Source: Taeniopygia guttata (lineage: Eukaryota > Chordata > Aves > Passeriformes > Estrildidae). Taken from it: a stretch of DNA of 64,000 nucleotides. Below, piece by piece: positions 25,001 to 40,000 of this stretch. The DNA lies in contig NC_133030.1 of assembly GCF_048771995.1 (NCBI RefSeq), forward strand, positions 53,156,501-53,220,500, read 5' to 3'. The position numbers and the translations under genes were made by a program. Numbering within the stretch: position 1 is the stretch's first letter; every line of letters starts with the position of its first letter. Under the pieces are notes generated by a model that was not told the origin of the DNA, made no database searches, and was given only the letters and a program-made list of their open reading frames with translations.

Positions 25001-28000
25001 ACATTCCCCTGCTGGAGTGGCAGCTGTAGAAAAATTCAGATGATATCTAAGGAACTCTGAGTTGTGTTAGTACTTTTCAGTTGCTCTATTTCCTGCAAGT
25101 ATGTTTAGTGGCAAGATCATCTTACTGAACTTGTTTCAATATTTTTTTATTTTATTTTTTTATTTTAGTGGGGGTGAACCTGTTCATTAAACAAGCAAGA
25201 AATATAGCTCCTGCTGGTTTTATTTTGTTTAAAGTGATTTTGTTGCATTGTAACCTGTTCTTGTGGCAATACAGATGTTCCTTGTATTGCATTGTGATAC
25301 TAAAAATAAATGCATATTTGAAACTAGTAACCCTCATCTCTGTTTTGAAAAACAAACTTCTCTGCCAAACACACTGCATTGCAGTATACCTTTTGCCCCT
25401 AAAACTCAAAGCTTGGTGCCAAATCTTAACTAGACCTTCACTGGAAATGGCCCATAATTGTAGTATGAAACACATTAAAAAAACCCCCAAAAAAACCCAA
25501 AAAACCAAAACCAACCAAAAAACAAAAAAACCCCTGCCAAAACCCCCTCAAATATGGTTTTATTTTCAAGATTTCACCCTGAACTTGTTCATACTTCAAC
25601 ACTATTTCAGTTCTTATCACAGAGATATTAATTAGGTAAACATTCTTTATAAACAAACCCGTTCTAATCTCTAGCTTCAGTTTATAAGAGCAGCAGGGCT
25701 TACTTCTGAATAATTATATAATATTCTAGCACTTACTTACTTTAATCAAGTGGTTGAATATGTTATTAGTATTTTGCTAGTCCGTGTTGCTGCCTCCGTG
25801 CATGTGTTACTCGTGAGTGTTTGGCATCATTTCATCCAGACCAGCTGTGTGCAGGTGCTGTGCAACCCCTGCATGTGCTGGCCTCCCTCTGAGAGGCTGC
25901 TGAAACACTGGAGGGTTGAGCTTGTTTGTCCAGAAACTGCAGATAATTAACAGGGAAAGAATATTGAAACCACTGAATGGAAATAAGGTCTCAGCTACCC
26001 GTTTCATCTTTCTGTCTGTAATTCCAGGCATGAATGACATCCAAGAAATAGGAATTCTCTAGAGTCCATGTTTTCTTTACTTTTTCCATTTCTGAATCAA
26101 ATGGTTAAAAAACCAGTTTTCACAGATGAGATTAGTGTGTCCTGAAGACACATTTGATACAATGGGAATATATAATTTGCAAATTCTTTAATAGAAATGT
26201 CTATGAAATATATATGTCAGTATTGTTCAGTGTCTTACTGCTACTGTTTCTAAAATATAATTTACTTCTTTCAGAAGAGTTCTGTTTGCCAGTTTTGACT
26301 TGAAAGGTTCCCGTGGAGGCAACATTAATTATTTATACTGGCAAAACCCCAGATAGTTTGTATACTTTAAAATTATTTATGTCTTCATTTTTCCTTGGTT
26401 GATTAGGTTTTACTCATGTTACAGGTTAACTTTTGAAGTAGGGAATTGTTAGGTCGATTTAAGAAGTGTAGTAAGTAGCTCTTGCTGTTAAAACTTTATC
26501 AAGAATATTTCTTTATTGTATATAAACAGATGGGCAGCTCTTGCCACAGTGGTGTGGAGTTTTTGTTTCCTTTTTACAGAATTTTATTTTCTTTGTCTTG
26601 CCTCTCCTTTGCCAAATGAAAATGTCAATGTTTTATCTTCTTCCATTACTGTTTTCTTAAAATCATTTTATGGGATGCTGGCAGCTCGAAGTGCACTTTT
26701 GACTGGGTTTTCATTTTCCTATTAATGGGAAAACCACCCAAACAAAGCTTCACAACTAACAATTATGGAACCTTCCTTGGGGAAAGGAAGGTTTCTGTGG
26801 GAGAAACGCCAAATAATTGGAAATATGTTTCATAGGCATGGTTGGCATGAAGCTCATGTAATGCTTGTGCTTAACCTTTGCTGGATTTTCTAGGATTAAA
26901 GCTCTTTTACATTTGTGCAAATCAGTTTTCATAGCACTGAGTAGTTTCTAGTAGCAGTGCCAGCAGTATGGCATAATGCTTCTGCCTGAATAAAGCCCCC
27001 TACAAAATTATCTTATGTCTATCGATCTTATGTCTAATATGCTGGGTTATTTTTGGGTTTAGTTTGATTTTGTTTCTGGGGTCTTTAATGGTTTCTTTGG
27101 GGTTTTGTTTGTTTTTATTTTCATTTATTTTTTTTTTTGTAAAAGTAGATTTTATACCTCATTGATTTGATTAATACACTTGCAACATTTTAACATTAAA
27201 TTTTTTAAGGGAAAAATAACAAATTTAGACCTTATGCTGGCTGTCTCAGTTAACTGAATTTCTACTGTCCATTCTCCTTGTTTCTACAGTACTAAGGGTT
27301 GTCTAGTAATAAGCTATCCAAATACAAATTTTTATTCTCTTATTCAGATATTAAAGCAATAATAAAGTTGGTTCTTCCCTTCAGATTAGTAAGACAATTG
27401 CATTTTCAGTTACAACTACTGCAAGAAGAAAACCAGTGGAAATCTGTAAATGTTCTAGTGACAGCATTGATATATACTTCTTACACCATGTCTAGATTAG
27501 GAAGAGGGATGTCATTTAAAATATGTTCCCTAGAACACTTTAAACATTCCTGAAACAAGTGTTCAACACATCTGAAAATGTGTTAGCTTTATGTAGCTAT
27601 ACAGAATCCTATGCAGAAAAACTCTTTTTTTGGGACAGTTGGTTTAAAAATTAAGCTGGTGTGTTTGAAATGTCATCATAGTCCATGTAACAATCTGAAC
27701 ATCTCTTTACATCCTTCATAACTGCTTTAAAATAAGCTTATTAGCACTTGAAGATTATACACAAAGTGACCTTAGTTCACAGCTTTTTTTGAGCTTAATT
27801 TCCTTTTCTCATGGTTTAACTGCGGGTTTAGACAAAAGAGTTCGAGTGATTTCTTTCGTAGTTCTTTCAACAAATTTTGCTTTGTACTACAACAATATTA
27901 TTTAGCTCAATATTTTAAGAAGACATCAATTGAAACAAGCACAAAATATTCTAAACATTCCTGTAGTTACTTTAGGAATTTATATATATTACATGCAAGA

Positions 28001-31000
28001 TCAGACATTTTTGTAAGTCATGCAATGGCTTGAGAGGCTTAGGCACACCTAGCAATTCTAATGCTTGGCTATTTATTGCTTCCCTTCCTGGCGTTCTCTT
28101 GTCTCAGTTCTATGAAAAAAAGAATGCACCTCTTTATGTAGCCCCTTATCCTTAGTGCTGTGTGTTAGAGATAACCAAGGGGCACTTTTAGCTCCTGCAG
28201 TCCTGCCCAAAGCTGCACCTCATCCAGCTGGGGAGTCTGAGGTAGTAGCAGCAGGAGATACCTTTTTATAATTTTTCCATGAGACTGTTTCTGCCCTCTG
28301 GCCCATTGATTTTCAAAGAACCTTTTAAAGTACAGATCAGAGCCTGCTTTGAAAACTAGAAAAGACATTTTATAGATAGTCTGGGGTTTCCTTCTCTACT
28401 GTATTTGTTAGAAATTGCATGGTAGCAGATATGGCACATCTTTCAGACCTGAATTCTGTTCTGCAGTTAGAAAACAAAGTAAAAAACCAAATGAGTTTGG
28501 TCTCCTTGAGATGCATCAGGGAGCAGTGCTGGTCCAAAAAAAGGGACAGGAGGGGCTCATGTCTTCTCAGATTCAGAAGTCTGTGGAGCAGCCTGAGTGT
28601 GCTGTGGAATGGAACAGAGTCTATTCTAGTCAAAGCCTGGTAATTTCTTCCTGCATCCTGTAAATCAGTACTATCCCACACCATCCTTGAACAGGGCTGT
28701 TTCTTAAATGCCACATTTATATTTATAGTAATTGACAAGTATGAAATGATTTCTTACTGTGGTTCATTAGAAGCCATTGACAGAAGCAGTTGGTAACACA
28801 ACTTGGCACCACTTGGCTAAATTGGGAGGGATAGAATTCTCTTAGTATGGATGTTATATTGAAATGAGCATGGATCCATCCGTTAAAAAACTTTTTAATT
28901 CTGGTACACATGCTCCAGAAATTAATTTATTGTTTAGTATTCTTGACTGGCTGTGCTGTAGTTCCTCTATGCATGCAAATTCAAAATGCATACAACTTAA
29001 TTCCTCACTTGCTTCCAACCTCTAATTTATCACAATTGAATCATTGTTCTCAGGTTCACTGTGCAATTACTGACTGCCTGCTTGAATAGATGCACCTTTC
29101 TATTTCTAAAAGTCAGGCTGCTGGGTTTTCTTTTCTGCAATCTAACTTGGAGGCAAGTGCATCATAGATAATCATAGCATGGCCGTGAAAGAGATGTGCT
29201 CAATTCCTAATTTATCACTCTTGGTGTGCTTGATGAGTTCTCATATTATTTTGGTTACTCTGCTTATGTTACTGTGTTATTATTTTTTTTTCTGGGAATG
29301 AATCCCTAGTTTGTATGATCAGTAAGATAAAGCCTTTCTTCTGTGCCTTATGAGCTGGCTGATAGTGCAGCAGACCCCAGAGCATTATTCTGTGACTGCT
29401 GTTTACTTGAGTATCAAGTGCTTCCCCACTCCTGCTTCCTGCTGTGACTTACCAAGAGTTTTTATCTTCAACCCAAACTACTTTCTTTTCCAAGGCTGTG
29501 TTCCTGAAAGCAGAAAATAGGATCTGGAAACATTCTATAATAAATCTCATCTCTTAGATTGTGTAGTTGCTTATGTGCTTTGTGAACTTCTAATCTCAAG
29601 GGCAAAGAGGTTTGGTTATGTTACCTCAAATACATGTTACAGTATTTTCACAGCATTTCTAGGCTATGCAGGAAAGCAAACAACGTCTGAAGCCTTTATT
29701 TTCAAATATTATGGAGAATGCGAAAGTGTAGTTGAATTACAATGTGCCACAGAGAAAGTAAAAGGAAAATAGCTTTTTTAAAGAAATCACTAGTATAATT
29801 TCATCACGTTGCTGTTTGTACCTGCCATTTTGGCCCCATATATGGTCCTAGCAGATAACTATGTAATCACCATAATTTATATAATGGGAGAGGAAATGAA
29901 ATGAAAACAATTTATGGAACAGAAATGGAAATGCAGTATTATAAATAGTGAAGCCCAGAAGAGTAAGAAATAGTAGTGAATGATAAACCAGATGGATAAA
30001 GTCAATTTAAATAAAATCAGAAAAAATAAAATTAAAATTTTCATTATATCTTTATGCTATAAATGAGTATTGGCTATTTATTTCTTTCAAATACTGTATA
30101 ATTAACTAGTTACTAATTGTAGATTTAGAGGAGGCAATATGTTAATATGTGTTATTTTTCTAATAACAGTTGCATATTTCATTGTATTTGTGATTCTTAG
30201 AAAGGAAAAACATGGACTGGTTACTGTTTATAATGTAAAATATTATTGCTTGAGTGTGTGGCAAAAAATAAGTATTTTCAGGATATAGCAGGACGAAATA
30301 TGTGCTTTTAAATTTTTAGCTCAGCAATTAAAATTGCAATGGTCATCACAAGATAAAAGAGCAACCTCAGGTTTAATGATAATCCAGTATTTAATCTAGA
30401 AATAATACTGAGTTTCTGTGAGAGCTGAGTTTTGAAGTCAAGCTACAACACTTAAAGCAGTTGATCTCTTGGTAAAAATAATTTCATATAAATGTGTCTT
30501 GCTTTGGCAGATCTATAATAATTTCTAGTCTTAGAATACTTGTTACATGTGTTTCAATGCCTGTGAAGGAAGATTTATATGTGTCTGTCTCTGTATTTTT
30601 CAGTGAACTTTTTCCCATGCCCAAGTCATTTATTCTGTATGAAATATGATCTTTATTCCATGTAAATATCAGAGTTTATTCTACAAATGTAATTAGTAAG
30701 TTAATTTGTTAATAATAAATAATAATTAAATTTAAAAATTAACTAAATAAATAATTCATTAAATTATTGTAAAGGTATTTATTACCAGGTTATAGTTTAG
30801 CAGCTTTTGACATTTTAAGTGACATTTTTGAAATAATTCTAAGGCACTTCATATATTAAAAAAATTACCTTGAAATTCTTAAAACCATTCCTTCTTAAAT
30901 TATGGTGTTATGGCCTTTATCTTCAGCCTTAGTCTGGTTTTGAAAACAAATTCCCCTTTCAAGCTCATGTATAGATGCCACTCAGAAGAATATGTTTGGG

Positions 31001-34000
31001 ATCCTCTTCTGGTAAAGAGGTTGTAATTCATGTTCCCTTTTTGCCAAAGAAGACATGCTTCACAACATCAACCTCTTTAAATAGGATGCTTTAATGGCTC
31101 TAGTTCCTAGAATTTGGAAGTGAAGAAAAAAAGACTAGAAAGGTCTTTATTTCCACACAAGTTATTCTTGACACACTTGACTCTCAGTAGAAATTAGAGC
31201 CCTGAAATGCCCATCACCCTGGAGAATCTGCTGATCAGACATCTGAGGCTTGGGCAGAGGGATGCAAACTCAAATGCAGAGAACTCATCCTTTTGCAGCC
31301 TCTCCTTTTTTCAATGATGGTGGCTGCCTTATGAGCAGGCACCAGCAGCTGAGCAGACATTCCTCTCCAGCTCTGCACAAGTACAGTGGAACTCTCCCAC
31401 AAGCCTCATTTCTTTCACTTATCGCTGATTAAACATTGCAAATACACAGGAATGGGGAAGCGTGTAAGACACTCCCTAAGGAAATGCAGACATGATGGTG
31501 GCTTTGCAGAGATCCTCTGATAGGATCTGAAGCATTTCTTTGTAATGAAATAGAGAAGATTCTCCATTTGTGCACGGTCAACATCTCTGTCAGTCGGAGG
31601 AGGCACAGCCTGGTGCTGTAACCTGGGGCAGCCACGTTCTGGTACAGCTGAGCATTCACTGCTCGGCTGAGTATTCACCATGGTGCCCAGTGAAAACTGA
31701 TAAGGAGAAGAACTGGACTGAAGAGGGATCTGACAGGGGAAGATGCTCCCCTAAGTAGCTGTTTAACTCTGGGTCTTTTTTCCTCAAAACCTGGTTCTGT
31801 AATTAAAAGTTTACATTAATGGGCAGTAAACGAAATTAATTTCCTCAGTTAAAACTGCCTTGCCCATGCAACTTTAATTCCAGAAAGAATTGTAACACCA
31901 CCATTACCTGGGCAAAAAAGAGCTGATGGAAAGTAAAACAGTTGAGAGAAATGTCTTACCTGGTAAATTGTCCCTTAGGTGTTGTCAATGGTCTCATCCA
32001 CAAGAGTGGATCACTTGTTCCAACTCACATAATGGAGGGAAATGTGCAGCTTTACGGATGTGCTATTTCCAATTATGTCGCTTTTTTTAAATGAAGCATA
32101 AACTCAAAAGTCCTGTTGGACTTGCTTTACTTTACCTTTCTTGTGAAAATTGAGTTTTTGTACTTAATCTCTAAAACATGACAGAAAATATTGGAAGCAT
32201 GTACCACCTGTTTTTCCTTTCATCTTGATTCATTCATTAGCTTCCTCATACTAAAAGCCCTCCAAGACATAATTAACTCTTTTTTGATACTGTGAAACTT
32301 GAAACAATCATTCAAACTCATTAAAAGAGAGAAACTTACTTTCAAAAGCAGTTTAATATTACAATTTCCCTGATTTTTTTAAACTTGTGATTAGGATAGA
32401 ATATTAAGGATATGGCCCTCACGGTTTCAGTCTTTACTGGCTACTCAAGTAATTAATGATAATTGGTTGCTTTGCATTGCAGAGCTGTGCTTTGTGATAG
32501 AAGATCTTTTGATAAAATAATTTTCTTTAATGGAATGTTGTCTTCTGAGTATGCATTATGTAATGATACTGTTAGTAAGTCCTTTTTGTCCAGTAAGAAG
32601 AAAATATAATTGAAGAAAAAAGTACATTACCCAAAGTCTTGCTTTGTTCTCCCTCTTCACATTTTAAGCTCAATAGGTATTATATTGTACATCCATAGGA
32701 TATTTTATAATCCAGTTTTTACTGAAGAAGAACATTTATTAGAAAATAGTTTTGATGTTTTGTCTTCTGTCACAGAACTGATCTAACTGGATTTTTATAT
32801 GGGTCAGTTGTTGCCAGATTTCTAATTTTATCTTAAAACGATGGCAGAAATAGAACCATGAAAAGCATACACTTTTCATTTTTGTCAACTGTACTTGATA
32901 ACTGAAGTCAAAGTAGTTGTATTTTCTAAAATATATTACTTGGAAACAAGTACCTGTCTCTTTTAAAATTGCTTTTAAAAGATGAACAGGACTATTTCTG
33001 TTCTGAAAATGCTACTTGTTATATAATTTAAAAAAATTGGAAAACTAGTAGGATTTTCAGAAATTCTCAGCATCAACTTAGTTCCGTCCAGAAGAAAATG
33101 AAAAATGAGAGGACTTAAACCAGTCCTTAAAACTCTCCATGCAGCTGCATGATAATATTCTTATCTGCTTCCTCAGTGAAGTTAAGGTAAAATTCTATTT
33201 AAAGGTACAAACTGAGAAATATTATAAAAGCTCATGTATAGGCAGATGTGAAAACTGTAGTCTGCCAGTATTCTTCTTCCTTGATGGAAAGCAAGATATG
33301 ATGGAGAAAAAAAATTTGGAAGGAAAATGATTTAAAGGTAAAATGTATTTGGATACATCCCTGCATAGAGTAGGACAACATTATGAATGGGAAAGTATAG
33401 TGGGAATTGGAAGCAATGTAGACATTTCAAGAAAAAACAAAAGGGAGAAGACTGTATTACTGATTTGTGGCTTGTTAATAAAATGTCCTAATTCTAAACA
33501 ACCATGCAATTATTTAAAACCATTTTTTACAGCTTAGTTGATACAACTTCAGAATGTAAAGCTTTCTCAACTGCAATGATTTGCTGTAGCAAATTATTCT
33601 TGAAAAAAATACTGTGATTCTTTGTAAAGGTGTCCTTATCCTTCTTTTTAAGGTATGGGATGCTGTAGATACAGGCTGCTGTTTAAAAACCTACTCCTGT
33701 CACTCCTGTGCTGTTCGAGCTGCCCAGTGGTCATCCTGTGGAAGAAGGATCCTCAGTGGGGGCTTTGATTCCATGCTGCATTTAACAGATGTAGAAACAG
33801 GTAAAGGCCATGAAGAATGCATTATAGCCACTTCTTTATTGTGTACAGATAACTTGGGATCTTGCTTGCCTTACTCTTTCTTCTAAAATATAGACAAATC
33901 TGTAGATGAAAGTTAGAGTTCTTGAAATGTGACCTTACTTAAAAAATGTATTTTGGCAATTAAGAATAGTTGGAGAAGTTTGAGAAAACTGAAATATCTT

Positions 34001-37000
34001 ACAGTTGAACAATCACTGTAATTTCTGTTGTCAGATACTACCCAGATGAATGGAATGAAATGTGTGTTTTTATGTTCTGTCACCATCATTCATTAAAGTG
34101 TTTGAGCAGCCTCTTAAAGCTGACTTCAATAACATTTATTCATATATTTATTTAAACATAGGCTTGTATCTCATTCCCTGTTGGGTTGAAGTTTGTACTT
34201 GAAGTTAATTAGGTGATTTTTTTCTTTTTTCTGAATAGGACCTTAATTAGGGGTATAGAAACTTAAATTCTGGTATGAAACCTTGAGAATGAACTTTTGT
34301 TGCTTTGATGCATTTTTGAATTTGATTTGGGATTTGATTGTTGTAACCTTAACAACTAATTTTCTGGATGCTGTGTCTGCTCATGTCTCCTTCACAAACT
34401 AAAGTGCTTCTGTCAGCTGTATTCCTTCTCTCCTTAATGGATGTTACCAACATCCAGCAGCATTCACTGGGGCTGTGCATAATGGGACATCTCTGTGTGT
34501 GTGTATGAATTAGATCCAAAATGGAATCTCATCAAGGGAAGAGTTGCAATTTTACATTTCCCACTTTAGTTTATTTTAAAGTGTTTAACTCCTGCAAAGG
34601 TGCAATATTTTTTGTAGGACTACAATAGAAATCGTTACAAAAATTACAAGCGGTTTTTGTCTAGGAGGATTTTCTCTTGCATAAAAGCAAGAATTACATT
34701 GTAAGTGAATATCTGGAAAGCAGAAGTCCTATTCAGATGAACTGGGAAAGCAGCCAAGAAAATTTTTAAATATTGTTCATATGAGAAAAAGGTTCTTTTT
34801 CATGCTCCAGGAGTTTATTTTTCTCAACAATAGTTGTACCAGAAGTATTTGAATTCAATGATGGCTGGAAGGGAGCTGTTGCAGTGTAGGAATGTAAAAT
34901 ATGTTACAAAATACTGATGTTTTGAGAATATTCAGCTTTTTTAATGGGGAAAGGAGCTTTATATACTTGGAGTAATAGTACAGGAGGTTAATATACTAAG
35001 TCATTAATTTGTTAGTCTTCTACAGCAACCTTTCTAGTCCCACATATAACTGAATTTTACTAATCCAGGTGGATTTATTTTTGTCTGTAATGCTTAAAAA
35101 TTCTAAATAGAATGGCTATCTTTGTAATGGGATTTATGGCAACTGAATAGATTTTGTGTGTCTGAGTAATTTTTCCCTACTCTGGGAAAAATTTCATAAA
35201 ATCATAGGGAAAATTCCAAAGACACATAATTTAAATAATATGCTTTAATTTACAATGTCTCTTCAGCTTAACTAATCAGTAATGGGACAGAAGTCTGGAT
35301 TAAGTTGATTATAGTGATTCATTTATACTTCTCTAGGAAATGACAACAATAGCAAAATATATTTACTAAGTGTCAAAGCAGATAAGTTTGTAAATGGTTC
35401 TTTCCTTACTGACTCGTGAGTTATAGGGTGTTTCTAGCTACTTAAATAAATTGTACATGTGAAATTAATGCTTATGTACTTGGACTTTTCAGGTATTCAT
35501 TACTGTCTTATTTAAAGAACACAGAATTCCTTGTAGTTCCTCTGAACTGCAGTTGTGATTGATCCTGACTTTCACACCTCATTTGGAAAACCATAATAGG
35601 AGTGATCAGATAGTCTGATTTCCTATGTATGCAAGCCAGTTTCTGAGTTCCTTCCCTGTTGTAAAGTTACTCTTCATACATTTCAGTCAGTTCTGTTCAG
35701 AGAGACAGGGCAAGCAGTTTGCCTCTGGAATCCAAATCAATTTGATATAAAAAGCCTCATTTCCATTTGAAAAACACTAAGGCATCTATAAGATTTTGAT
35801 TTACATTCATTCACTGAATCATTCATTCCTCCTCACTCTTCATCAGTGCTGAGATGATTTCTTTGATTAACTTCAAATAGATGTTAGAACTGTTCCTTCA
35901 CGTTGGACTTTCATATACTTTTTTGGACTTCAATCCTAATTACTTTCCATTGCTAGTGTGAACTAACTAACAGTGTATTTAAATGTAGTAAATGCATGCC
36001 AGTGGGATTTTATAAATAATAATGCTCTCTTTCAGGCTCTATGCTCTTGTATGTTTCGTTCTGATTGAACATTTTTCCAGTCATTTCCTAAAATCTAATC
36101 TTTCTTGTCTTTGTTTTCAGTATACGTTTAATATATTACATCTGTGTTATAAAAATTGCTTCATGTCCTTCGCTAAAAGAAACCTATTGGTCTATATAGA
36201 ATGACTTAAAAGGTTTAAAAAAGGTTGCAAACACAACTTAGTACATGCATGGTATTGAGCTGCTGAGTTGTGGGGGATTTTTGTCATTTTCTGTTGGGAA
36301 CATAGTTTTTGGCCTATTAAATTGAAATTGTAGTCTGGCTAATTGTTCTGGGTCTGATGAAGGCTAGTTATGATATTTCTCAAAGGAATGTGTCAACAAT
36401 TTTTTAACAAACAGCACTAGAATAAATTCTTCAGGAAATTTTCTTTCTAAGATTGGACTTTAGTTTGGGTATCCCATGTCCTAATATACTGCATCTGTTG
36501 GAGTGGTTTTTTTCAATGTTTATGATCTAAACAACATCAAAATAGAAGCAAACACTGAAATCTCATTAATAATGAAACAGAATTTTTGTTGTTGGCAGAG
36601 AAATCCTGCTATAAGGCTAGAAGACACGTCCATGAAATTTTATCCTGCAGTTTTACACCATCAAACCTCTCATACTTGTGTATTTAATGCAAGTTCTTAG
36701 ATATAAAAAGATCTAAGATACTGCAAGCATAAAAAACGAGCTGATAGGATTCTCAGGAGGAGCAAGGACATGCATCTGGAATGGTGCAACAGACCAGGCT
36801 GATGCTAAACTGGTTAGAAAGAAACTTTGCAGAAAAATACCTGGAGGTCCTGGTGCTGAATATGAATCAGCATTGTTCTCAGCAGCAAAAAGGGACGTCC
36901 TTCCAGGCCAGATCAGTAAGTATTTACCTGGTATGTAGGGAAAACAATACCAGGCTCTTCTCAGAGATGTCCAGTGAAAGGGTAAGAGGCAAAGGAACCA

Positions 37001-40000
37001 TATAGGAACATAGAAACTTGTTGGTTCAGCTCAGGGGTCATCAAATACTAAACCAGGCTGTTCAGAGAAGCTGTGGAGTCTGTACTTGGAGATACCCAGA
37101 AGTTCAGTGGGCAGACCCTTAAGTAATCTGCTGCAGCTGGACATAATTTGAGTAGGGATTCAGACTAGATGATGCCTGGAGGTCCAACCTACGTGTTACT
37201 GTGATGAAGAACAGACGAGAGTATACAAGTTAATGAGTTACAAGGAGTTATCTTGCTGTGGTTTGGTTAAGAGATAATAGATGTTGCTGGGCAAGTGTTT
37301 TTTAAATTCCATTTTTGTAGATTATTATTTATTATATTCAAGGCCCATCCAGTGCCTTAACACCAGGATGTGAAGCTAAGACTCTCCACAAATATGGTTT
37401 TCTTAAAATGTGTTGTACACATTCAGTGTGGATCAGCCCAAAAGATGCATTAATTTTCAAAGAACTCAATCTTATGCATGAGTCATTCACATGAGTGCTT
37501 CTGTGATTAGTAGCACTTTGCATCAGGCAAGTTCAGTACTGCACTATGGAGATTCATGAATATTGGTAGATCCAAAACCTGCAGATTTACTGTCTGTTAC
37601 TGGTTAAGATTTCTTTTATTGTCCTATTTTAAATACATTATTTTGTTATAAAAATAAAGCCTTTTGAATATTTTCACAAATATGATAATAATGCAGCAGT
37701 CTGAGACTCCCTGGTTTTGTTTTTCTCTAATAACACACAGTCATTTTCTATTACTGGTAGTTCAGACACATTATTTACAGAGTATTAAATAGTGCTATAT
37801 TCCAAGAGCACTAAAAAATGCTTTTAAAACATTCTAGGTCAAATACATTTGACATTTAACTTCTGTTACATCCAGGTGTAATGGAGATGCTCTTCCGACT
37901 TTGGAAGGGTAATTGTATTTTTAGAATTTATTTATAACTGTTTTATTTTTGGAATGCATGTTTTATTAATCAGTAGATTTTTCATTAGTCACAAATGAAT
38001 TGGTATAATAGCATAGGCAGAGCATTGGCTGGGTTTTTTACTATTTGCATATTGTAGATACTTTTCATTTCTTTAATATTATGACAGAGGGAATGTTCCA
38101 AGAAATTTTGGCACATTTCCTAAGTTGCCAAATGCTGCAGTTGTATTTTAGTTCATGGACTGAGCTTGCTTTCAAATATAATTTCCTCAGAGTTATAATG
38201 AGAGAGTTTCTTAATGGAACATTTTGTACCTACCAAGAGAATGGTTCAAATTTTCTTTTCTATATATTTTCCATTCTAATTTGATAGTCCTATAGATATA
38301 ACATTACTATTTTTAATGTACTTATATTTGTTCACATAGGAGTTCTAGTTCTCTTACCTAAACATCACCCCAGGAAAGCTGTGGCATTCCTCTGTTCCTC
38401 CTTTTCTCTCCCAGAACTATTTGGGGAGTATGTTTTAATATGCAGAAAGCTTTTATATGGCACCTCAGAAAAAACCCTAGTTGATTAATATTGTTTTTGT
38501 TTGCTTGTTTATATATTTTTTTGGGTATATGTAGGCACCTCAGATGTGAGGTCAAAGGTTTCCCCCAAAATTCAGCAGTTTTATGAAATAAGTTGAGCAT
38601 AGTTTAGAGGTCACTCTCCAGCTAGGGGGTAACAGCATTTTACTTTTTATGCTTACTAGTGTAAAGCCTTGCTGAAAAGTACTTCTTTTGGGGATGTTTC
38701 AAAAGTTAGTAAAAGAAAATGATTTAATATTTCAAACATCTTCATTTGCTGTGAACTTGTGAGCATGTAGGAACAAAAATTAGGAAAAACATGTAATCAA
38801 TATAACTTTGGTTCTTGAGAAAATAATAAGGCCATTTGTAAGCACACCAAGAATGCAGAAGTAACAGACAGCATTGATTTGTAAAGAACAAATGATGTCT
38901 AATCAATCTAATGTGTTTTCTCTCTATTGTGCATGAGAAGGACTGTGACTGTAATGAAATATTTTTGTATATGTTGTTCCATGTCTTTTTCTAAACACAG
39001 AGGGAAATCAATTTTGCTAAGCAAGATTGCTCTTGTGTCCTTGTAAGTCTCAGGCTTCACCTTTCTTTACAGAAAGACAGATTACAGATTAGAGTAAGGA
39101 AGTAAATGTTTTAGGGTTATGCTGGTAGGTGTGTGAACCTGAGGACCACTAAGTACAGTTACAGAAGCATCCTGTGTTGAGCAACTGTGCTGATGTTCTG
39201 TGAAAAATTCAGAATGTTAAATAGCCTTTAAAACATCTGATTTCATAGCTGAGCAGTTTCACAGTAGGCTGCTGCATAAAGAAGCAGAAACATATATTCA
39301 AGATATTTTTAAAGATTTTTTTCTGTATTGTGCATGTTATTATTATGTTACTGGCAAGCCTTTAATGCTTGGAGAATTTAATTAAAACCTTTAAGGAACA
39401 TAAAACACACTGCAAAAGATATAGTAGATATTGTTACTGAAATTGTGAAAATTAAGGATTAGAGAAACATTTGATTTCTGCTTTGGAATAACAACCCCTT
39501 AAAAAGAAAAATGATATGTGGTATGGATTTTCCCTCAGTTAGCCAAAGACATTTTCAAAAGGCCTAATTTTCTAGTCTATAAGTTGGTTATGCTGCCTTT
39601 GGGAACTAAAATGCAATAAATATATACACAATAAAGGTCTGTACAAGCGTGCTGAGTTATACCTGTTATGGATAAGGGGGTCTTCTCCTCAAAGGCCATC
39701 TTTTTCAATATATAAAATAAGGTTCCCCAAAGATTAATATTTCATTTTAATAAAGTAAGTAATTGTAGAGAAAAAGATGGGTAACTGAAAAAAATTATTT
39801 CCAGAAAGGTGGAGGAGAATCTTTAACAAACACTGGACCTGGATTTCCCGAGCTATGGGGTAGGTTCCATCACAGCAGCATTACAGCCTGGAAAGAATAA
39901 ATTCTGCTCATGGTAGTATAACACACAAAGCAAAGTTTGTACAGGAAAAGGCTAAGAGTTGAGTTCAGTGTCTCAAATTGCTGAATTGCATGAGCTAATA

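Larger units (their letters stand above)
4563..33652 (+). other. WDR25: WDR25 intron 2 (29.1 kb, phase 0)
   Basis: This is the largest intron of the gene, from donor GTAATG to acceptor CTTCTTTTTAAG. Almost all of it is unremarkable AT-rich sequence. Items listed separately are the CpG-rich patch (6100-6300), the T tract (6982-7020), inverted repeats at 7997, 12346 and 26769, and low-complexity tracts. GC-richer islands at about 20260-20560 and 22200-22500, and a modest one at 16870-17250, stand out from their surroundings but match nothing I recognise. Frames of up to about 128 codons exist on both strands, but none has a recognisable domain or a convincing splice context. I see no tRNA, rRNA or convincing gene here. 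Confidence 0.8.

Noticed and set aside
25152..25656. Frames up to 155 codons on both strands around 25.4 kb
   Set aside because: They are driven by the A/C low-complexity tract and AT-rich flanks. The Lys/Thr/Pro and Phe/Gly runs are artefacts.
36105..36204. Strong acceptor TTGTCTTTGTTTTCAG in intron 3
   Set aside because: No donor or conserved coding sequence follows within a plausible exon length.
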